Assembly (NCBI RefSeq): GCF_003112575.1
Contig: NZ_BEWC01000002.1
Coordinates: 248,001 to 312,000, forward strand
Length of the DNA: 64,000 bases
Direction of reading: 5' to 3'
Origin: Streptomyces ardesiacus
GTDB lineage: Bacteria; Actinomycetota; Actinomycetes; Streptomycetales; Streptomycetaceae
This document shows positions 8,824 to 17,451 of this stretch, piece by piece (the first letter of the stretch is position 1; each line of letters opens with the position of its first letter). The notes beneath the pieces were generated by a model. The model was not told where the DNA came from and searched no databases. It worked only from the letters and a program-made list of their open reading frames with translations. The translations under genes were made by a program, and so were the position numbers.

Positions 8824-10086
8824 ATGGTGCGCGCAGTGGACAACGGAACATCGGTGCGAGAGGGGACGGAGGCCCGGCCGGAACAAGCCCGGGGCGGGCC
8901 GGGGCAAACCCAGGGCCGTCCGGGACAGGCCGAGGGCCGTCCGGGACAAGCCCGGGGCCGGCTGAGAGAACCGCTCCCGCCGCTCGCCGTGCCACCGTCG
9001 TCGGACCCCGCCCCCGCGGGCCGCAAGCGCACGGGCGGCCGGCTGTACGTCCTCGACGGCATCCGCCTGCTGGCCGCCCTGATGGTGGCCGCGCACCACT
9101 ACGCCGGCACCTGGCGCACCGACCAGCCCGGGAACCTGATCTGGGACCGCCCGGTGTCCGAGATCATGCCCACGGTCTTCCGCCTCGCGTCCTACGGCTG
9201 GATAGGCGTCGAGATCTTCTTCGTCATCAGCGGCTTCGTGATCTGCATGTCCTGCTGGGGCCGCACCCCGCGCCAGTTCTTCGTCTCCCGGGTGATCCGG
9301 CTCTACCCGGCGTACTGGTTCGCGGTCCTGTTCACCACGGCCGTGCTGGTCGCCGTACCCGGCGTGTGGGAGCGGCTGCAACCGCGCGAGGTGCTGCTCA
9401 ACCTGACCATGCTCCAGGCCGGTTCCGGCGTGCCCAACGTCGACGGCGTCTACTGGACCCTCTGGTCCGAGCTGCGCTTCTATCTCCTCTTCCTGGTCGT
9501 CGTCGCGATGGGCCTGACCTACCGCAGGGTCGTGGTCTTCTGCTGCGTGTGGGGCGCGGTCGCGATGCTCGCGCCGGCCGCCGGCCTGCCCCTGCTCGAA
9601 CTGGTCGCCAACCCGGACGGCGCCTGGTACTTCATCGCCGGTCTCGCCCTCTACCTCATGCACCGCTTCGGCCAGGACCTGCTCCTGTGGGGCATCCTCG
9701 CCATGGCGTGGCTGATGGGGCAGATGGAGCTGGGCAAGCGCATCGAGGAGGTCGAGCACGTCTCCGGCTGGCGCGGCAGCGTGGCGATCTTCACCGTCTT
9801 CCTGCTCCTCATGGTCGCCGTCGCGCTCGGACACACCGACCGGATCCGCTGGAAGTGGCTGGTCACGGCGGGCGCCATGACGTACCCCCTCTACCTGGTC
9901 CACTACGCCGCCGGCACGTCCCTCATCGCCCGCCTCCGCGACACGACGGACGCCCGCCTGCTGGTCGTCGCGGTGATCACGGCCTTCCTGCTGCTGAGCT
10001 ACCTGATCCACCGCTGGGTGGAACGCCCCGTGTCGCGCATGCTGAAGAAGGGCCTGGACGCGTCGTTCGCGCGGCTTCGCGAGTGA
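8824..10086 (+). CDS. Acyltransferase-3 family integral membrane protein
   Basis: 420 residues from the ATG at 8824 (a GTG at 8836 is also possible). The first 75 residues are a Gly/Pro/Gln-rich cytoplasmic tail with a 7-residue repeat. After this comes the Acyltransferase-3 (OafA/YrhL) fold: LDGIRLLAALMVAAHH with the family histidine, EIFFVISGFVI, SRVIRLYPAYW, and about ten transmembrane segments ending at LIHRWVERPVSRML. Such proteins O-acylate cell-surface or secondary-metabolite sugars. The acceptor is unknown. It stands alone on the + strand. Confidence 0.87.
   Translation: MVRAVDNGTSVREGTEARPEQARGGPGQTQGRPGQAEGRPGQARGRLREPLPPLAVPPSSDPAPAGRKRTGGRLYVLDGIRLLAALMVAAHHYAGTWRTDQPGNLIWDRPVSEIMPTVFRLASYGWIGVEIFFVISGFVICMSCWGRTPRQFFVSRVIRLYPAYWFAVLFTTAVLVAVPGVWERLQPREVLLNLTMLQAGSGVPNVDGVYWTLWSELRFYLLFLVVVAMGLTYRRVVVFCCVWGAVAMLAPAAGLPLLELVANPDGAWYFIAGLALYLMHRFGQDLLLWGILAMAWLMGQMELGKRIEEVEHVSGWRGSVAIFTVFLLLMVAVALGHTDRIRWKWLVTAGAMTYPLYLVHYAAGTSLIARLRDTTDARLLVVAVITAFLLLSYLIHRWVERPVSRMLKKGLDASFARLRE
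8897..8959 (+). repeat. 21-bp in-frame tandem repeat inside the acyltransferase gene
   Basis: Three tandem 21-bp units, the last two nearly identical, encode G-x-P-G-Q-x-x heptapeptides (GRPGQAE, GRPGQAR) in the N-terminal tail. The unit length keeps the reading frame, so copy number could vary between strains without breaking the enzyme. Confidence 0.75.
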
Positions 10087-10156
10087 CGGGCCCGTCGATC
10101 GGTGGGACCATGTCGGAACACCGGTGCGAGTGACGAACGGGGAGGCCGGGCGCGAC

Positions 10157-10804
10157 ATGGCCCGTTACACGGAGGCTCTGACCGTCGAGCGGGGCGGTTT
10201 CCGGATCAAGGTCCCGGAGTCCTGGTGGGAGTTCGACGTACGCCCGGAGTCCCGGGACGACTCCATCCGCCGCATGGTCGACGACCGCGTCCGCCGGTAC
10301 CCGGAGCTGGCCCCCTCCCGCTCCGCCTACGTCACCTTCCTCCAGAAGGCGGCGTCCGACGCGTGGAAGTCGGGCGCGCTGTACTGCGGTTGCATGGCGG
10401 AGAGCTTCGGCGGCGACACCCCGATCACCGGCTCGGTCACCGTCTCCCTGGTCGGCGGCCGCACGTCCTCCGGGGACCCGCTCCCCACCGACCCGGCCGC
10501 CGTCGCGGGCCAGTTGGCCGTCAAGGAGGCGAGGAAACCCGGCGACTCCTGGCGCAAGGTCACCACCGTCGACATCCCCGGCGTGGGCCCCGCCGCCCGC
10601 ACCCAGGGCGTGGAGGACGTCCCGGTCCCGGGCGACGCCCTCAACCGCACGGTCCGCGCGGTGCTGATGCAGACCTACATCCCCGTCCCCGGCCAGGAGG
10701 GCAAGGTCGCCCTGGTGGCGGGCAGCAGCCAGGTCCTGGACCTGGCGGACTCCTTCTTCGACATCTTCGACGCGATCACGTCCACGTTCCGGTTCGTGGG
10801 CTGA
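10157..10804 (+). CDS. Hypothetical protein of polymorphic-toxin/T7SS-type loci
   Basis: 215 residues from the ATG at 10157, preceded by GGGGAGG; in-frame GTGs at 10124 and 10130 are alternatives. It is soluble, with no signal peptide or membrane segment. It starts with ARYTEALTVERGGFRIKVPESWWEFD and ends in a hydrophobic helix LADSFFDIFDAITSTF. From memory, relatives in Streptomyces sit immediately before large WXG-like secreted toxins, often as export partners. The downstream genes here fit that arrangement. Function is unproven. Confidence 0.65.
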   Translation: MARYTEALTVERGGFRIKVPESWWEFDVRPESRDDSIRRMVDDRVRRYPELAPSRSAYVTFLQKAASDAWKSGALYCGCMAESFGGDTPITGSVTVSLVGGRTSSGDPLPTDPAAVAGQLAVKEARKPGDSWRKVTTVDIPGVGPAARTQGVEDVPVPGDALNRTVRAVLMQTYIPVPGQEGKVALVAGSSQVLDLADSFFDIFDAITSTFRFVG

Positions 10805-10819
10805 GGGGGCGGGGGAGCG

Positions 10820-11152
10820 GTGACCGCGGAGTTCGTCCTCGACCTGGACGAGGGAATGCTGGAGTACTTCCGGGACATGGCCGACGTACTCGTGGACCGC
10901 TGCGGCATCTCCCGCCCGGAGGCGGTGGCGAGGATCAACCGCCAGTACGCGGACCTGGAGATCGCCCCGTACCCGGACCTCATGTGCCACGAGGCACCGG
11001 AGTTCTGGGCCCTGTCCGCCTACTACGGCCGCGGCGACCACCTGCTCCCCCCGACCGGCGACCCGGACGCCGACGCCCACATCGACTTCTCCCGCCTGCC
11101 GGTCCATCCGGCACCTGCCCGGGACTCGCGCTTCTGGACGCTGCCGCAGTGA
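10820..11152 (+). CDS. Hypothetical protein downstream partner in toxin locus
   Basis: 110 residues from a GTG at 10820, following GAGGGGGCGGGGGAGCG. It is acidic, with a conserved-looking core RCGISRPEAVARINRQYADLEI then PYPDLMCHEAPEFWALSAYYG, and no transmembrane segment. The 15-bp spacing to the previous gene implies one operon. Similar short proteins accompany the 10157-type gene in other Streptomyces toxin loci (from memory). No enzymatic motif is recognised. Confidence 0.65.
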   Translation: MTAEFVLDLDEGMLEYFRDMADVLVDRCGISRPEAVARINRQYADLEIAPYPDLMCHEAPEFWALSAYYGRGDHLLPPTGDPDADAHIDFSRLPVHPAPARDSRFWTLPQ

Positions 11153-11280
11153 CCGCGGCGCGGCGCGAGGGCGTGGGTGACGAGCCCGCGACAGTCGGTC
11201 AGGCACTCACGCCGGAGGCAGAGGCGGCTTCGTGACCCACGCGTCGCGGAGCTGACGGCAGGAGAGTCTTTCCTCAGCGG

Positions 11281-11607
11281 GTGCGCACGCTCGCGAAGAC
11301 GCTGCACGACTCCGCCGGCGACGTCTCGGAGGCCTTGCGTCTGGTGAAGGGCATGGCCGGGGAGTCGGCCCTGGCCGAGTGGGCGGGGAAGTCGGCGACG
11401 GTCTTCAAGGACGAGTCCTCGGGTGTGCCGAAGAACTTGAGGAAGCTGGAGAAGCCGTACGGGTGCGGCGACGCGCTCGCGGACTTCTAGCCGAAGCTGG
11501 AGCGGGCGCAGGCGTTGGCGGACCGGGCGCCGGCGAAGGCGAGGGAAGCCGCCAGAACCTGTCCTCGGCGCAGTCGAAGCTGTCCTCGGCGGACGCGTCG
11601 CATAACG
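11281..11607 (+). pseudogene. Broken N-terminus of a WXG-like (type VII secretion-type) polymorphic toxin
   Basis: The frame from 11281 reads VRTLAKTLHDSAGDVSEAL and then GMAGESALAEWAGKSATVF, the helical N-terminus of large Streptomyces secreted toxins. It stops at TAG (11488-11490) where relatives carry Trp in the ADFWPKLERAQ motif; PKLERAQALADRA follows in frame. Near 11545 the frame shifts and continues as NLSSAQSKLSSADA. The C-terminal toxin domain and linker are missing: within about 60 bp the next gene begins. A codon also seems lost in the YG-CGDALADF segment. The remnant cannot encode a toxin. It is useful as evidence that the neighbouring genes were a toxin/immunity cassette. Confidence 0.75.
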
Positions 11608-11662
11608 TCATGGACCGATCGCCACATGCAAAGACTGAACATGGGAGGAGGAGAAGACGGTC

Positions 11663-12133
11663 ATGGCGTTCGAGTGGGACTGGGAAAGTGGCGATGGGCT
11701 GCTGGGTATCGACGACCCCGCCGAGGTGGATGCGGCATTCGACCGCGGTGAGTCCTGGCTCGGGACGGCGGTGATCGGGCTGGCCTTCAACTGTTCCCTG
11801 GAGGAGGCATCGCCTCGAATCGTCCGGGCGACGCAGTTGGAGGACGTCGCACAGCGGGGATTCGCCTTCACGGCGGCGGGCACCGCGGCGCGACTCAATG
11901 GCGCGCTGACCCCGGAACTGTACGCCGTGCTGCGGGCGGAAGGTCACGGCCGCAGAAGCATCGCCGTGAACGCCATCGACGACACCTTGACCTTCGTGCC
12001 GTTCAGGCAACTGCCCCTGTGGTTCAAGTGGCGGGAGATCGTGTCGCGGGTACAGGACAAACTGGAGACTCGGCGGCTGGAGGCCACGTACGCGGTCAGC
12101 GACCTGTGGAATGCCTTGCGTCGACGGCGCTGA
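11663..12133 (+). CDS. Candidate HEAT-like immunity protein
   Basis: 156 residues with a good ribosome binding site (GGAGGAGGAGAAG) before the ATG. The middle region (VARATQ-like helix pairs, TAAGTAARLNGAL, then NAIDDTLTFVPF) resembles HEAT-repeat immunity proteins in which a short helical array ends with an AxDDI motif. It starts 55 bp after the truncated toxin remnant, the expected place for an immunity gene. With no cognate toxin left it is probably an orphan. The assignment rests on context and a weak pattern. Confidence 0.5.
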   Translation: MAFEWDWESGDGLLGIDDPAEVDAAFDRGESWLGTAVIGLAFNCSLEEASPRIVRATQLEDVAQRGFAFTAAGTAARLNGALTPELYAVLRAEGHGRRSIAVNAIDDTLTFVPFRQLPLWFKWREIVSRVQDKLETRRLEATYAVSDLWNALRRRR

Positions 12134-12375
12134 CGGGACGTCGCCGGACCGCCTGCTGACGGCGGCGTCACCGGTCACGGGGGAGGGCGAGGGGTGGTGT
12201 TCCGGCGGGTCCGGTCCCCGCCTCGGCCGGTGGTGAATGCAGGTTGTCCGCGCGTACTTCCGCAGCGAGACTCGGTGATTCAACGCATGGTCGGCCAATG
12301 TCAGAAACTCGTGAGGAGCGCGGTAGTGGCCGGTTGGACCGACATGGCCTCGCGCGGACACGGAAGCACGAATTA

Positions 12376-12891
12376 ATGGTTGACGTCAGCGCGGAAGTGG
12401 GTCAGCTGGCCGGGCTCGACGAGCTCACGGGACGGGCGGCGGCGGCCGTTCTCGACGCTGCGGGCTGGATGGGCGAGCGCAGGAATCCGGCGAAGGAGTG
12501 GGCGACGACGTGGCGGCGAGCCGACGCCCATGCGTGGATCCAGGGCGACGGGCCCTCGGTGCAGGTGGAGTTCACACTCTGGCACCGAGACGTCGATGAG
12601 GAGTGGTCGGATCCGGACACTTACATCGACGAGCTCCACGATGCGGCCACCGCAGAGCTGCCGAACCTTGTTGCCCAGTTGGAAGCCGGTGTCTTCGGGG
12701 GACGGTCGCAGAGCGTCGAAGAGGACCTGACCGACGGCGCGGACTACATCGACCACACCGCGTGGCGCATCCTGGACAAGGTCGTCCTGGCCGCAGTCAA
12801 GCACGACGACACGGACGCGCCGGTGCGGCTGGTCGTGGTCGTGCGCGACGGCTCGGCCGACGCTCAGGACGACGACGGAGAGTGGTTGTAG
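12376..12891 (+). CDS. Hypothetical protein, possible second immunity gene
   Basis: 171 residues from the ATG at 12376; a longer frame reaches back to 12244 but reads as non-coding Arg/Ser-rich sequence. It is acidic with many Trp (WATTWRRADAHAWIQGDGP), an alternating strand EFTLWHRDVDEEW and an acidic end DAQDDDGEW, features seen in many toxin-immunity proteins. The domain is not recognised. It lies in the toxin-remnant island, so immunity is a guess. The 242-bp gap before it (12134-12375) shows nothing convincing. Confidence 0.5.
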   Translation: MVDVSAEVGQLAGLDELTGRAAAAVLDAAGWMGERRNPAKEWATTWRRADAHAWIQGDGPSVQVEFTLWHRDVDEEWSDPDTYIDELHDAATAELPNLVAQLEAGVFGGRSQSVEEDLTDGADYIDHTAWRILDKVVLAAVKHDDTDAPVRLVVVVRDGSADAQDDDGEWL

Positions 12892-12933
12892 CGGAGCCCG
12901 GCGGATACTCGTGCACCTGATCATGGCGGGAAC

Positions 12934-13351
12934 ATGGACGGGCGCCGCTTCGATGCCGTCGTGGCCATCGCGCCCCAGGTGCACCGCTTCTACCGTGCGG
13001 AGAAGCCGGAGCCGACGGAACACGTACGGCTGACGTATCCCGCCTACGCCTGCGAATTCTCCGGAGAGGAAAGCGTGGACGAGGCGGTCACGCGCTACCG
13101 CATGCTCGGGTTGACGGACCTGGACCGGGCGCCGGTGCCGTTCCTCAGAATGAGGTTCGCCAACACGCGTACCCGTGGCCGGAGCACCAACAAGGGAGGT
13201 GGCCTCACCGACCCGCAGCGCCTGCTCGGCGAATTGCGAGCCATCGGGGGCGTTCGTCGAGACCCGCCACGGCACGGTGTGGCGCGTCGAGTGGCACGGC
13301 GCCTGGTACCTGGCGGACTGGACCACGCAGAACGGCGCACGCGAGAGATAG
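12934..13351 (+). pseudogene. Frameshifted hypothetical gene
   Basis: The frame from the ATG at 12934 is protein-like up to LTDPQRLLGELRAI (about 13250) and then becomes Arg-rich. A different frame then resumes as GAFVETRHGTVWRVEWHG and AWYLADWTTQNGARER, closing at TAG 13349-13351. The break is in the run ATCGGGGGCG, where a small deletion would explain the shift. The original product was therefore about 140 residues of unknown function. Reading the first frame to 13431 gives an artificial basic tail. Alternatively the break could be a sequencing error in the G run. Confidence 0.6.
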
Positions 13352-13779
13352 GCATCAAGGAGCTGATCCAGTTCGCTGTGGCACGACTGCACCGGCCCCA
13401 CAGCGGCGAACCGGAATCCGGAAGTGCCTGAGTTTGATCTCCGCCACCCCCGGGGTATTCTCTCCGGCCCGATTGGCCACCCCGATGCCCCGTATGGCAG
13501 ACTAGCGGGGTTGCTCGGTCGAGTGCCGATGCTGCGCGCCTCCCGCCGGGGGGACCGGAAGCGAGTCCCACAGTACTCGTCGTCCCTGTTCAGGGGCGGA
13601 CGTACGGGAATCTTCCGGGAAGCGTCAGCGGGGTGCCGGCCAGGCGCCCGGTGGGCCTCTCGCCCCCGGTCCGCGGTTCCGGAAGGGCCCGCACTCCCCG
13701 GCAGGGAAGTCCTGAAAAGGGACATCTGTGTCAGCGGGAGCGCGACACGCCCGACCGCGTGGGTCGGAGGGGGAGCGGA
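13352..13779 (+). promoter_or_regulatory. Long leader/promoter region of the S10 operon
   Basis: About 430 bp without a convincing protein gene before the leader ORF and rpsJ. TTGGCC at 13473 followed by GTATGGCAGACTAG near 13492-13505 looks like a promoter with poor spacing. The rest is G+C-rich with several short complementary segments (for example CCGGCAGGG, and CCGGTCCGCGGTTCCGG at about 13670). The length suggests a structured untranslated leader, but no known ribosomal-protein binding fold could be assigned by eye. Confidence 0.45.
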
Positions 13780-13833
13780 ATGGACAAGGACCACCGGGTC
13801 CAGAGCGTTACGAGAGACAGGACTACTGAGTAG
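13780..13833 (+). CDS. Putative 17-residue leader peptide upstream of rpsJ
   Basis: ATG at 13780 follows GGAGGGGGAGCGGA, an excellent ribosome binding site, and opens [17 protein letters not shown], closing with TAG at 13831-13833, two bases before the rpsJ ATG. rpsJ itself lacks a good Shine-Dalgarno at normal spacing (only ACAGGA about 14 nt upstream). Termination-reinitiation is thus a plausible way to start rpsJ translation. No regulatory data are known to me. Confidence 0.45.
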   Translation: MDKDHRVQSVTRDRTTE

Positions 13834-13835
13834 CC

Positions 13836-14144
13836 ATGGCGGGACAGAAGATCCGCATCCGGCTCAAGGCCTACGACCACGAGGTCATCGACTCCTCGGC
13901 GAAGAAGATCGTCGAGACGGTGACCCGCACTGGTGCGTCGGTCGCGGGCCCGGTGCCGCTGCCCACTGAGAAGAACGTGTACTGCGTCATCAAGTCGCCG
14001 CACAAGTACAAGGACTCGCGCGAGCACTTCGAGATGCGCACGCACAAGCGCCTGATCGACATCCTCGACCCGACCCCCAAGACCGTTGACTCTCTGATGC
14101 GACTCGACCTCCCGGCCGGTGTCGACATCGAGATCAAGCTCTGA
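13836..14144 (+). CDS. rpsJ: 30S ribosomal protein S10
   Basis: 102 residues, full length. The start [18 protein letters not shown] and the end [19 protein letters not shown] are diagnostic, with the extended loop [17 protein letters not shown]. It sits in the 30S head and also serves as NusE in transcription antitermination. It is the first gene of the S10 operon, 2 bp after the leader ORF and 17 bp before rplC. Confidence 0.99.
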   Translation: MAGQKIRIRLKAYDHEVIDSSAKKIVETVTRTGASVAGPVPLPTEKNVYCVIKSPHKYKDSREHFEMRTHKRLIDILDPTPKTVDSLMRLDLPAGVDIEIKL

Positions 14145-14161
14145 AGGCCGGTGATCTGAGA

Positions 14162-14806
14162 ATGGCTAAGCAGATCAAGGGCATCCTGGGCGAGAAGCTC
14201 GGCATGACGCAGGTGTGGGACGCGAACAACCGCGTTGTTCCGGTCACCGTCGTCAAGGCCGGCCCCAACGTCGTCACCCAGGTCCGCACGAACGACGTCG
14301 ACGGCTACGAGTCCGTCCAGATCGCGTTCGGCGAGATCGACCCGCGCAAGGTGAACAAGCCCCTCAAGGGCCACTTCGCCAAGGCCGACGTCACTCCCCG
14401 CCGCCACCTCGTCGAGATCCGTACGGCCGACGCCGCCGAGTACACCCTCGGTCAGGAAGTCACCGCCGAGGTCTTCGAGGCCGGCATCAAGGTGGACGTG
14501 ACCGGCAAGAGCAAGGGCAAGGGCTTCGCCGGTGTCATGAAGCGTCACAACTTCAAGGGCCTCGGCGCCGGACACGGCACCCAGCGCAAGCACCGCTCGC
14601 CCGGTTCCATCGGTGGCTGCGCCACCCCGGGCCGCGTGTTCAAGGGCCTCCGCATGGCCGGCCGCATGGGCAACGAGCGGGTCACCACCCAGAACCTGAC
14701 CGTCCACGCCGTTGACGCGGAGAAGGGTCTGCTGCTCATCAAGGGCGCGGTTCCCGGTCCGAACGGCGGCCTCGTCCTGGTCCGCACCGCGGCCAAGGGG
14801 GCCTGA
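14162..14806 (+). CDS. rplC: 50S ribosomal protein L3
   Basis: 214 residues. It starts [19 protein letters not shown] and has the conserved central loop [20 protein letters not shown], which reaches toward the peptidyl-transferase centre; its Gln is the usual PrmB methylation site region. L3 nucleates 50S assembly on 23S rRNA. It is second in the S10 operon, and the ribosome binding region is GGTGATCTGAGA. Length and sequence are normal. Confidence 0.99.
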   Translation: MAKQIKGILGEKLGMTQVWDANNRVVPVTVVKAGPNVVTQVRTNDVDGYESVQIAFGEIDPRKVNKPLKGHFAKADVTPRRHLVEIRTADAAEYTLGQEVTAEVFEAGIKVDVTGKSKGKGFAGVMKRHNFKGLGAGHGTQRKHRSPGSIGGCATPGRVFKGLRMAGRMGNERVTTQNLTVHAVDAEKGLLLIKGAVPGPNGGLVLVRTAAKGA

Positions 14807-14814
14807 GGTAACCG

Positions 14815-15471
14815 ATGAGCACTGTTGACATCCTTTCGCCGGCCGGCGAGAAGACCGGAAGCGTCGAGCTGCCCGAGGGCATCTTCGGCGTGGAGAAGGT
14901 CAGCATTCCGCTGATCCACCAGGTCGTCGTCGCGCAGCTGGCCGCTGCCCGCCAGGGCACGCACAAGACCAAGACCCGCGGCGAGGTCCGTGGTGGCGGC
15001 AAGAAGCCGTACCGCCAGAAGGGCACCGGCCGCGCCCGTCAGGGTTCGACCCGTGCGCCGCAGTTCGCCGGCGGTGGCGTCGTCCACGGCCCGCAGCCGC
15101 GTGACTACTCGCAGCGGACCCCGAAGAAGATGAAGGCCGCGGCCCTGCGCCACGCCCTCACCGACCGGGCCCGCCACAACCGCATCCACGTCGTCACCGG
15201 CGTCATCGAGGGCGAGACCCCGTCCACGAAGGCCGCCCGGACGCTGTTCGGCAAGATCTCGGAGCGCAAGAACCTGCTCCTGGTCGCCGACCGCACCGAC
15301 GAGGCCGCGTGGCTGTCCGCCCGCAACCTGCCCCAGATCCACATCCTGGAGCCGGGCCAGCTGAACACGTACGACGTTCTCGTCTCGGACGACGTGGTCT
15401 TCACCCAGGCCGCCTTCGAGTCCTTCGTGTCCGGCCCGAAGGCCAATGACACCGAAGGGAGCGAGGCCTGA
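14815..15471 (+). CDS. rplD: 50S ribosomal protein L4
   Basis: 218 residues with the conserved basic loop [19 protein letters not shown] that lines the exit tunnel (macrolide-relevant region) and the helix FESFVSGPK near the end. In enteric bacteria L4 represses its own operon; whether this holds in Streptomyces is not known from sequence. It overlaps rplW by one base (TGATG). Confidence 0.99.
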   Translation: MSTVDILSPAGEKTGSVELPEGIFGVEKVSIPLIHQVVVAQLAAARQGTHKTKTRGEVRGGGKKPYRQKGTGRARQGSTRAPQFAGGGVVHGPQPRDYSQRTPKKMKAAALRHALTDRARHNRIHVVTGVIEGETPSTKAARTLFGKISERKNLLLVADRTDEAAWLSARNLPQIHILEPGQLNTYDVLVSDDVVFTQAAFESFVSGPKANDTEGSEA

Positions 15472-15890
15472 TGGCTACGCGTCACCCGAGCATCGCCTCC
15501 AAGGCGGCCAAGGCCGCCAAGGCCGCGCGCGTCGCCAAGGCGCGCCGCCACGAGGCCGAGGGCAAGAACACCGTCGTCACCCCGGCCAGCAAGGCGTTCA
15601 CGGACCCCCGTGACGTGCTGCTGAAGCCGGTCGTGTCCGAGAAGAGCTACGCGCTCCTCGACGAGAACAAGTACACGTTCATCGTCGCGCCGGGCTCCAA
15701 CAAGACCCAGATCAAGGAGGCCGTCCAGGCGGTCTTCTCGGTCAAGGTCACCGGGGTCAACACGATCAACCGCCAGGGCAAGCGGAAGCGGACCCGCACG
15801 GGCTTCGGCAAGCGTGCCGACAGCAAGCGCGCGATCGTGACCCTCGCCGAGGGCGACCGTATCGACATCTTCGGCGGTCCGACCTCCTGA
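15471..15890 (+). CDS. rplW: 50S ribosomal protein L23 with N-terminal extension
   Basis: 139 residues, about 40 longer than the Escherichia coli protein. The extra N-terminal part (residues 2-45) is Ala/Lys-rich ([16 protein letters not shown]). The L23 core begins at [20 protein letters not shown] and includes [20 protein letters not shown]23 lies at the tunnel exit, where trigger factor and SRP dock. It is coupled to rplD by a one-base overlap. Confidence 0.98.
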   Translation: MATRHPSIASKAAKAAKAARVAKARRHEAEGKNTVVTPASKAFTDPRDVLLKPVVSEKSYALLDENKYTFIVAPGSNKTQIKEAVQAVFSVKVTGVNTINRQGKRKRTRTGFGKRADSKRAIVTLAEGDRIDIFGGPTS

Positions 15891-15930
15891 CGGAGGTCCG
15901 GATCGTCCGGAATCGGACGAGGACTGAGAA

Positions 15931-16767
15931 ATGGGAATCCGCAAGTACAAGCCGACGACGCCGGGCCGCCGTGGCTCCTCCGTCGCCGACTTCGTCGAGG
16001 TCACGCGGTCCACGCCGGAGAAGTCGCTGGTCCGCCCCCTGCACAGCAAGGGCGGCCGTAACAACGCCGGTCGTGTGACCGTTCGCCACCAGGGTGGCGG
16101 ACACAAGCGCGCCTACCGCGTCATCGACTTCCGTCGGCACGACAAGGACGGCGTGCCGGCGAAGGTCGCGCACATCGAGTACGACCCCAACCGCACCGCG
16201 CGCATCGCGCTGCTGCACTACGCCGACGGCGAGAAGCGCTACATCCTCGCCCCGCGCAACCTGCAGCAGGGCGACCGCGTCGAGAACGGTCCCGGGGCCG
16301 ACATCAAGCCGGGCAACAACCTGGCGCTCCGCAACATCCCGGTCGGTACCACGATCCACGCGATCGAGCTCCGTCCCGGTGGCGGCGCCAAGTTCGCCCG
16401 CTCCGCCGGTGCCTCCGTGCAGCTGCTCGCGAAGGAGGGCTCGATGGCCCACCTGCGCATGCCGTCCGGAGAGATCCGCCTGGTCGACCAGCGCTGCCGC
16501 GCCACGGTCGGCGAGGTCGGCAACGCCGAGCAGAGCAACATCAACTGGGGCAAGGCGGGCCGCAAGCGGTGGCTGGGCGTTCGCCCGACCGTCCGTGGTG
16601 TGGTCATGAACCCGGTGGACCACCCGCACGGTGGTGGTGAGGGCCGGACCTCCGGTGGTCGTCACCCCGTGTCCCCGTGGGGCAAGAAGGAAGGCCGTAC
16701 TCGTTCGCCCAAGAAGGCGTCGAACAAGTACATCGTCCGCCGCCGCAAGACGAACAAGAAGCGCTAA
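15931..16767 (+). CDS. rplB: 50S ribosomal protein L2
   Basis: 278 residues, normal length. It starts [16 protein letters not shown]. The universally conserved C-terminal segment [15 protein letters not shown] includes the His needed for peptidyl-transferase centre integrity, and the protein ends in a basic [17 protein letters not shown] tail. L2 bridges subunits at the centre of the 50S. Forty bases separate it from rplW. Confidence 0.99.
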   Translation: MGIRKYKPTTPGRRGSSVADFVEVTRSTPEKSLVRPLHSKGGRNNAGRVTVRHQGGGHKRAYRVIDFRRHDKDGVPAKVAHIEYDPNRTARIALLHYADGEKRYILAPRNLQQGDRVENGPGADIKPGNNLALRNIPVGTTIHAIELRPGGGAKFARSAGASVQLLAKEGSMAHLRMPSGEIRLVDQRCRATVGEVGNAEQSNINWGKAGRKRWLGVRPTVRGVVMNPVDHPHGGGEGRTSGGRHPVSPWGKKEGRTRSPKKASNKYIVRRRKTNKKR

Positions 16768-16779
16768 GGACGGGTTGAG

Positions 16780-17061
16780 ATGCCTCGTAGCTTGAAGAAG
16801 GGACCCTTCGTCGACGACCACCTGATCAAGAAGGTGGACACGCAGAACGAAGCCGGTACCAAGAACGTCATCAAGACCTGGTCCCGTCGCTCGATGATCG
16901 TCCCGGCGATGCTCGGCCACACGATCGCGGTGCACAACGGCAAGACCCACATCCCGGTGTTTGTCACCGAGTCCATGGTCGGCCACAAGCTCGGCGAGTT
17001 CTCGCCGACGCGCACCTTCCGGGGTCACGTCAAGGACGACCGGAAGTCGAAGCGCCGCTAA
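16780..17061 (+). CDS. rpsS: 30S ribosomal protein S19
   Basis: 93 residues. [19 protein letters not shown] at the start and [19 protein letters not shown] near the end are diagnostic. It sits in the 30S head beside S13 near the A-site finger. It is 12 bp after rplB, preceded by GGACGGGTTGAG, and shows no unusual feature. Confidence 0.99.
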   Translation: MPRSLKKGPFVDDHLIKKVDTQNEAGTKNVIKTWSRRSMIVPAMLGHTIAVHNGKTHIPVFVTESMVGHKLGEFSPTRTFRGHVKDDRKSKRR

Positions 17062-17103
17062 CAGCGGGGTGGAATGACCATGACAAACACTGAAGGGACA
17101 ACC

Positions 17104-17451
17104 ATGGAAGCCAGGGCCCAGGCGCGGTACATCCGCGTCACGCCCATGAAGGCCCGCCGCGTGGTGGACCTCATCCGTGGCATGGATGCCACGGAGGCTC
17201 AGGCGGTCCTGCGTTTCGCCCCGCAGGCCGCGAGCGTGCCGGTCGGCAAGGTGCTGGACAGCGCCATCGCCAACGCCGCGCACAACTACGACCACACCGA
17301 CGCCGACAGCCTCTACATCTCCGAGGCGTACGTCGACGAGGGCCCGACCCTGAAGCGGTTCCGTCCGCGCGCCCAGGGCCGCGCCTACCGGATCCGCAAG
17401 CGGACCAGCCACATCACCGTGGTCGTCAGCAGCAAGGAAGGAACCCGGTAA
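17104..17451 (+). CDS. rplV: 50S ribosomal protein L22
   Basis: 115 residues from the ATG at 17104, preceded by AAGGGACAACC. An in-frame ATG at 17074 would add ten residues (TMTNTEGTT) and cannot be excluded. Conserved parts are [19 protein letters not shown] and the tunnel-constriction loop [21 protein letters not shown]. The stop overlaps the rpsC start by one base. Confidence 0.97.
   Translation: MEARAQARYIRVTPMKARRVVDLIRGMDATEAQAVLRFAPQAASVPVGKVLDSAIANAAHNYDHTDADSLYISEAYVDEGPTLKRFRPRAQGRAYRIRKRTSHITVVVSSKEGTR

Noticed and set aside
12194..12376. 60-codon plus-strand frame before the second immunity candidate
   Set aside because: Arg/Pro/Val-rich, no ribosome binding site, no similarity to any family.
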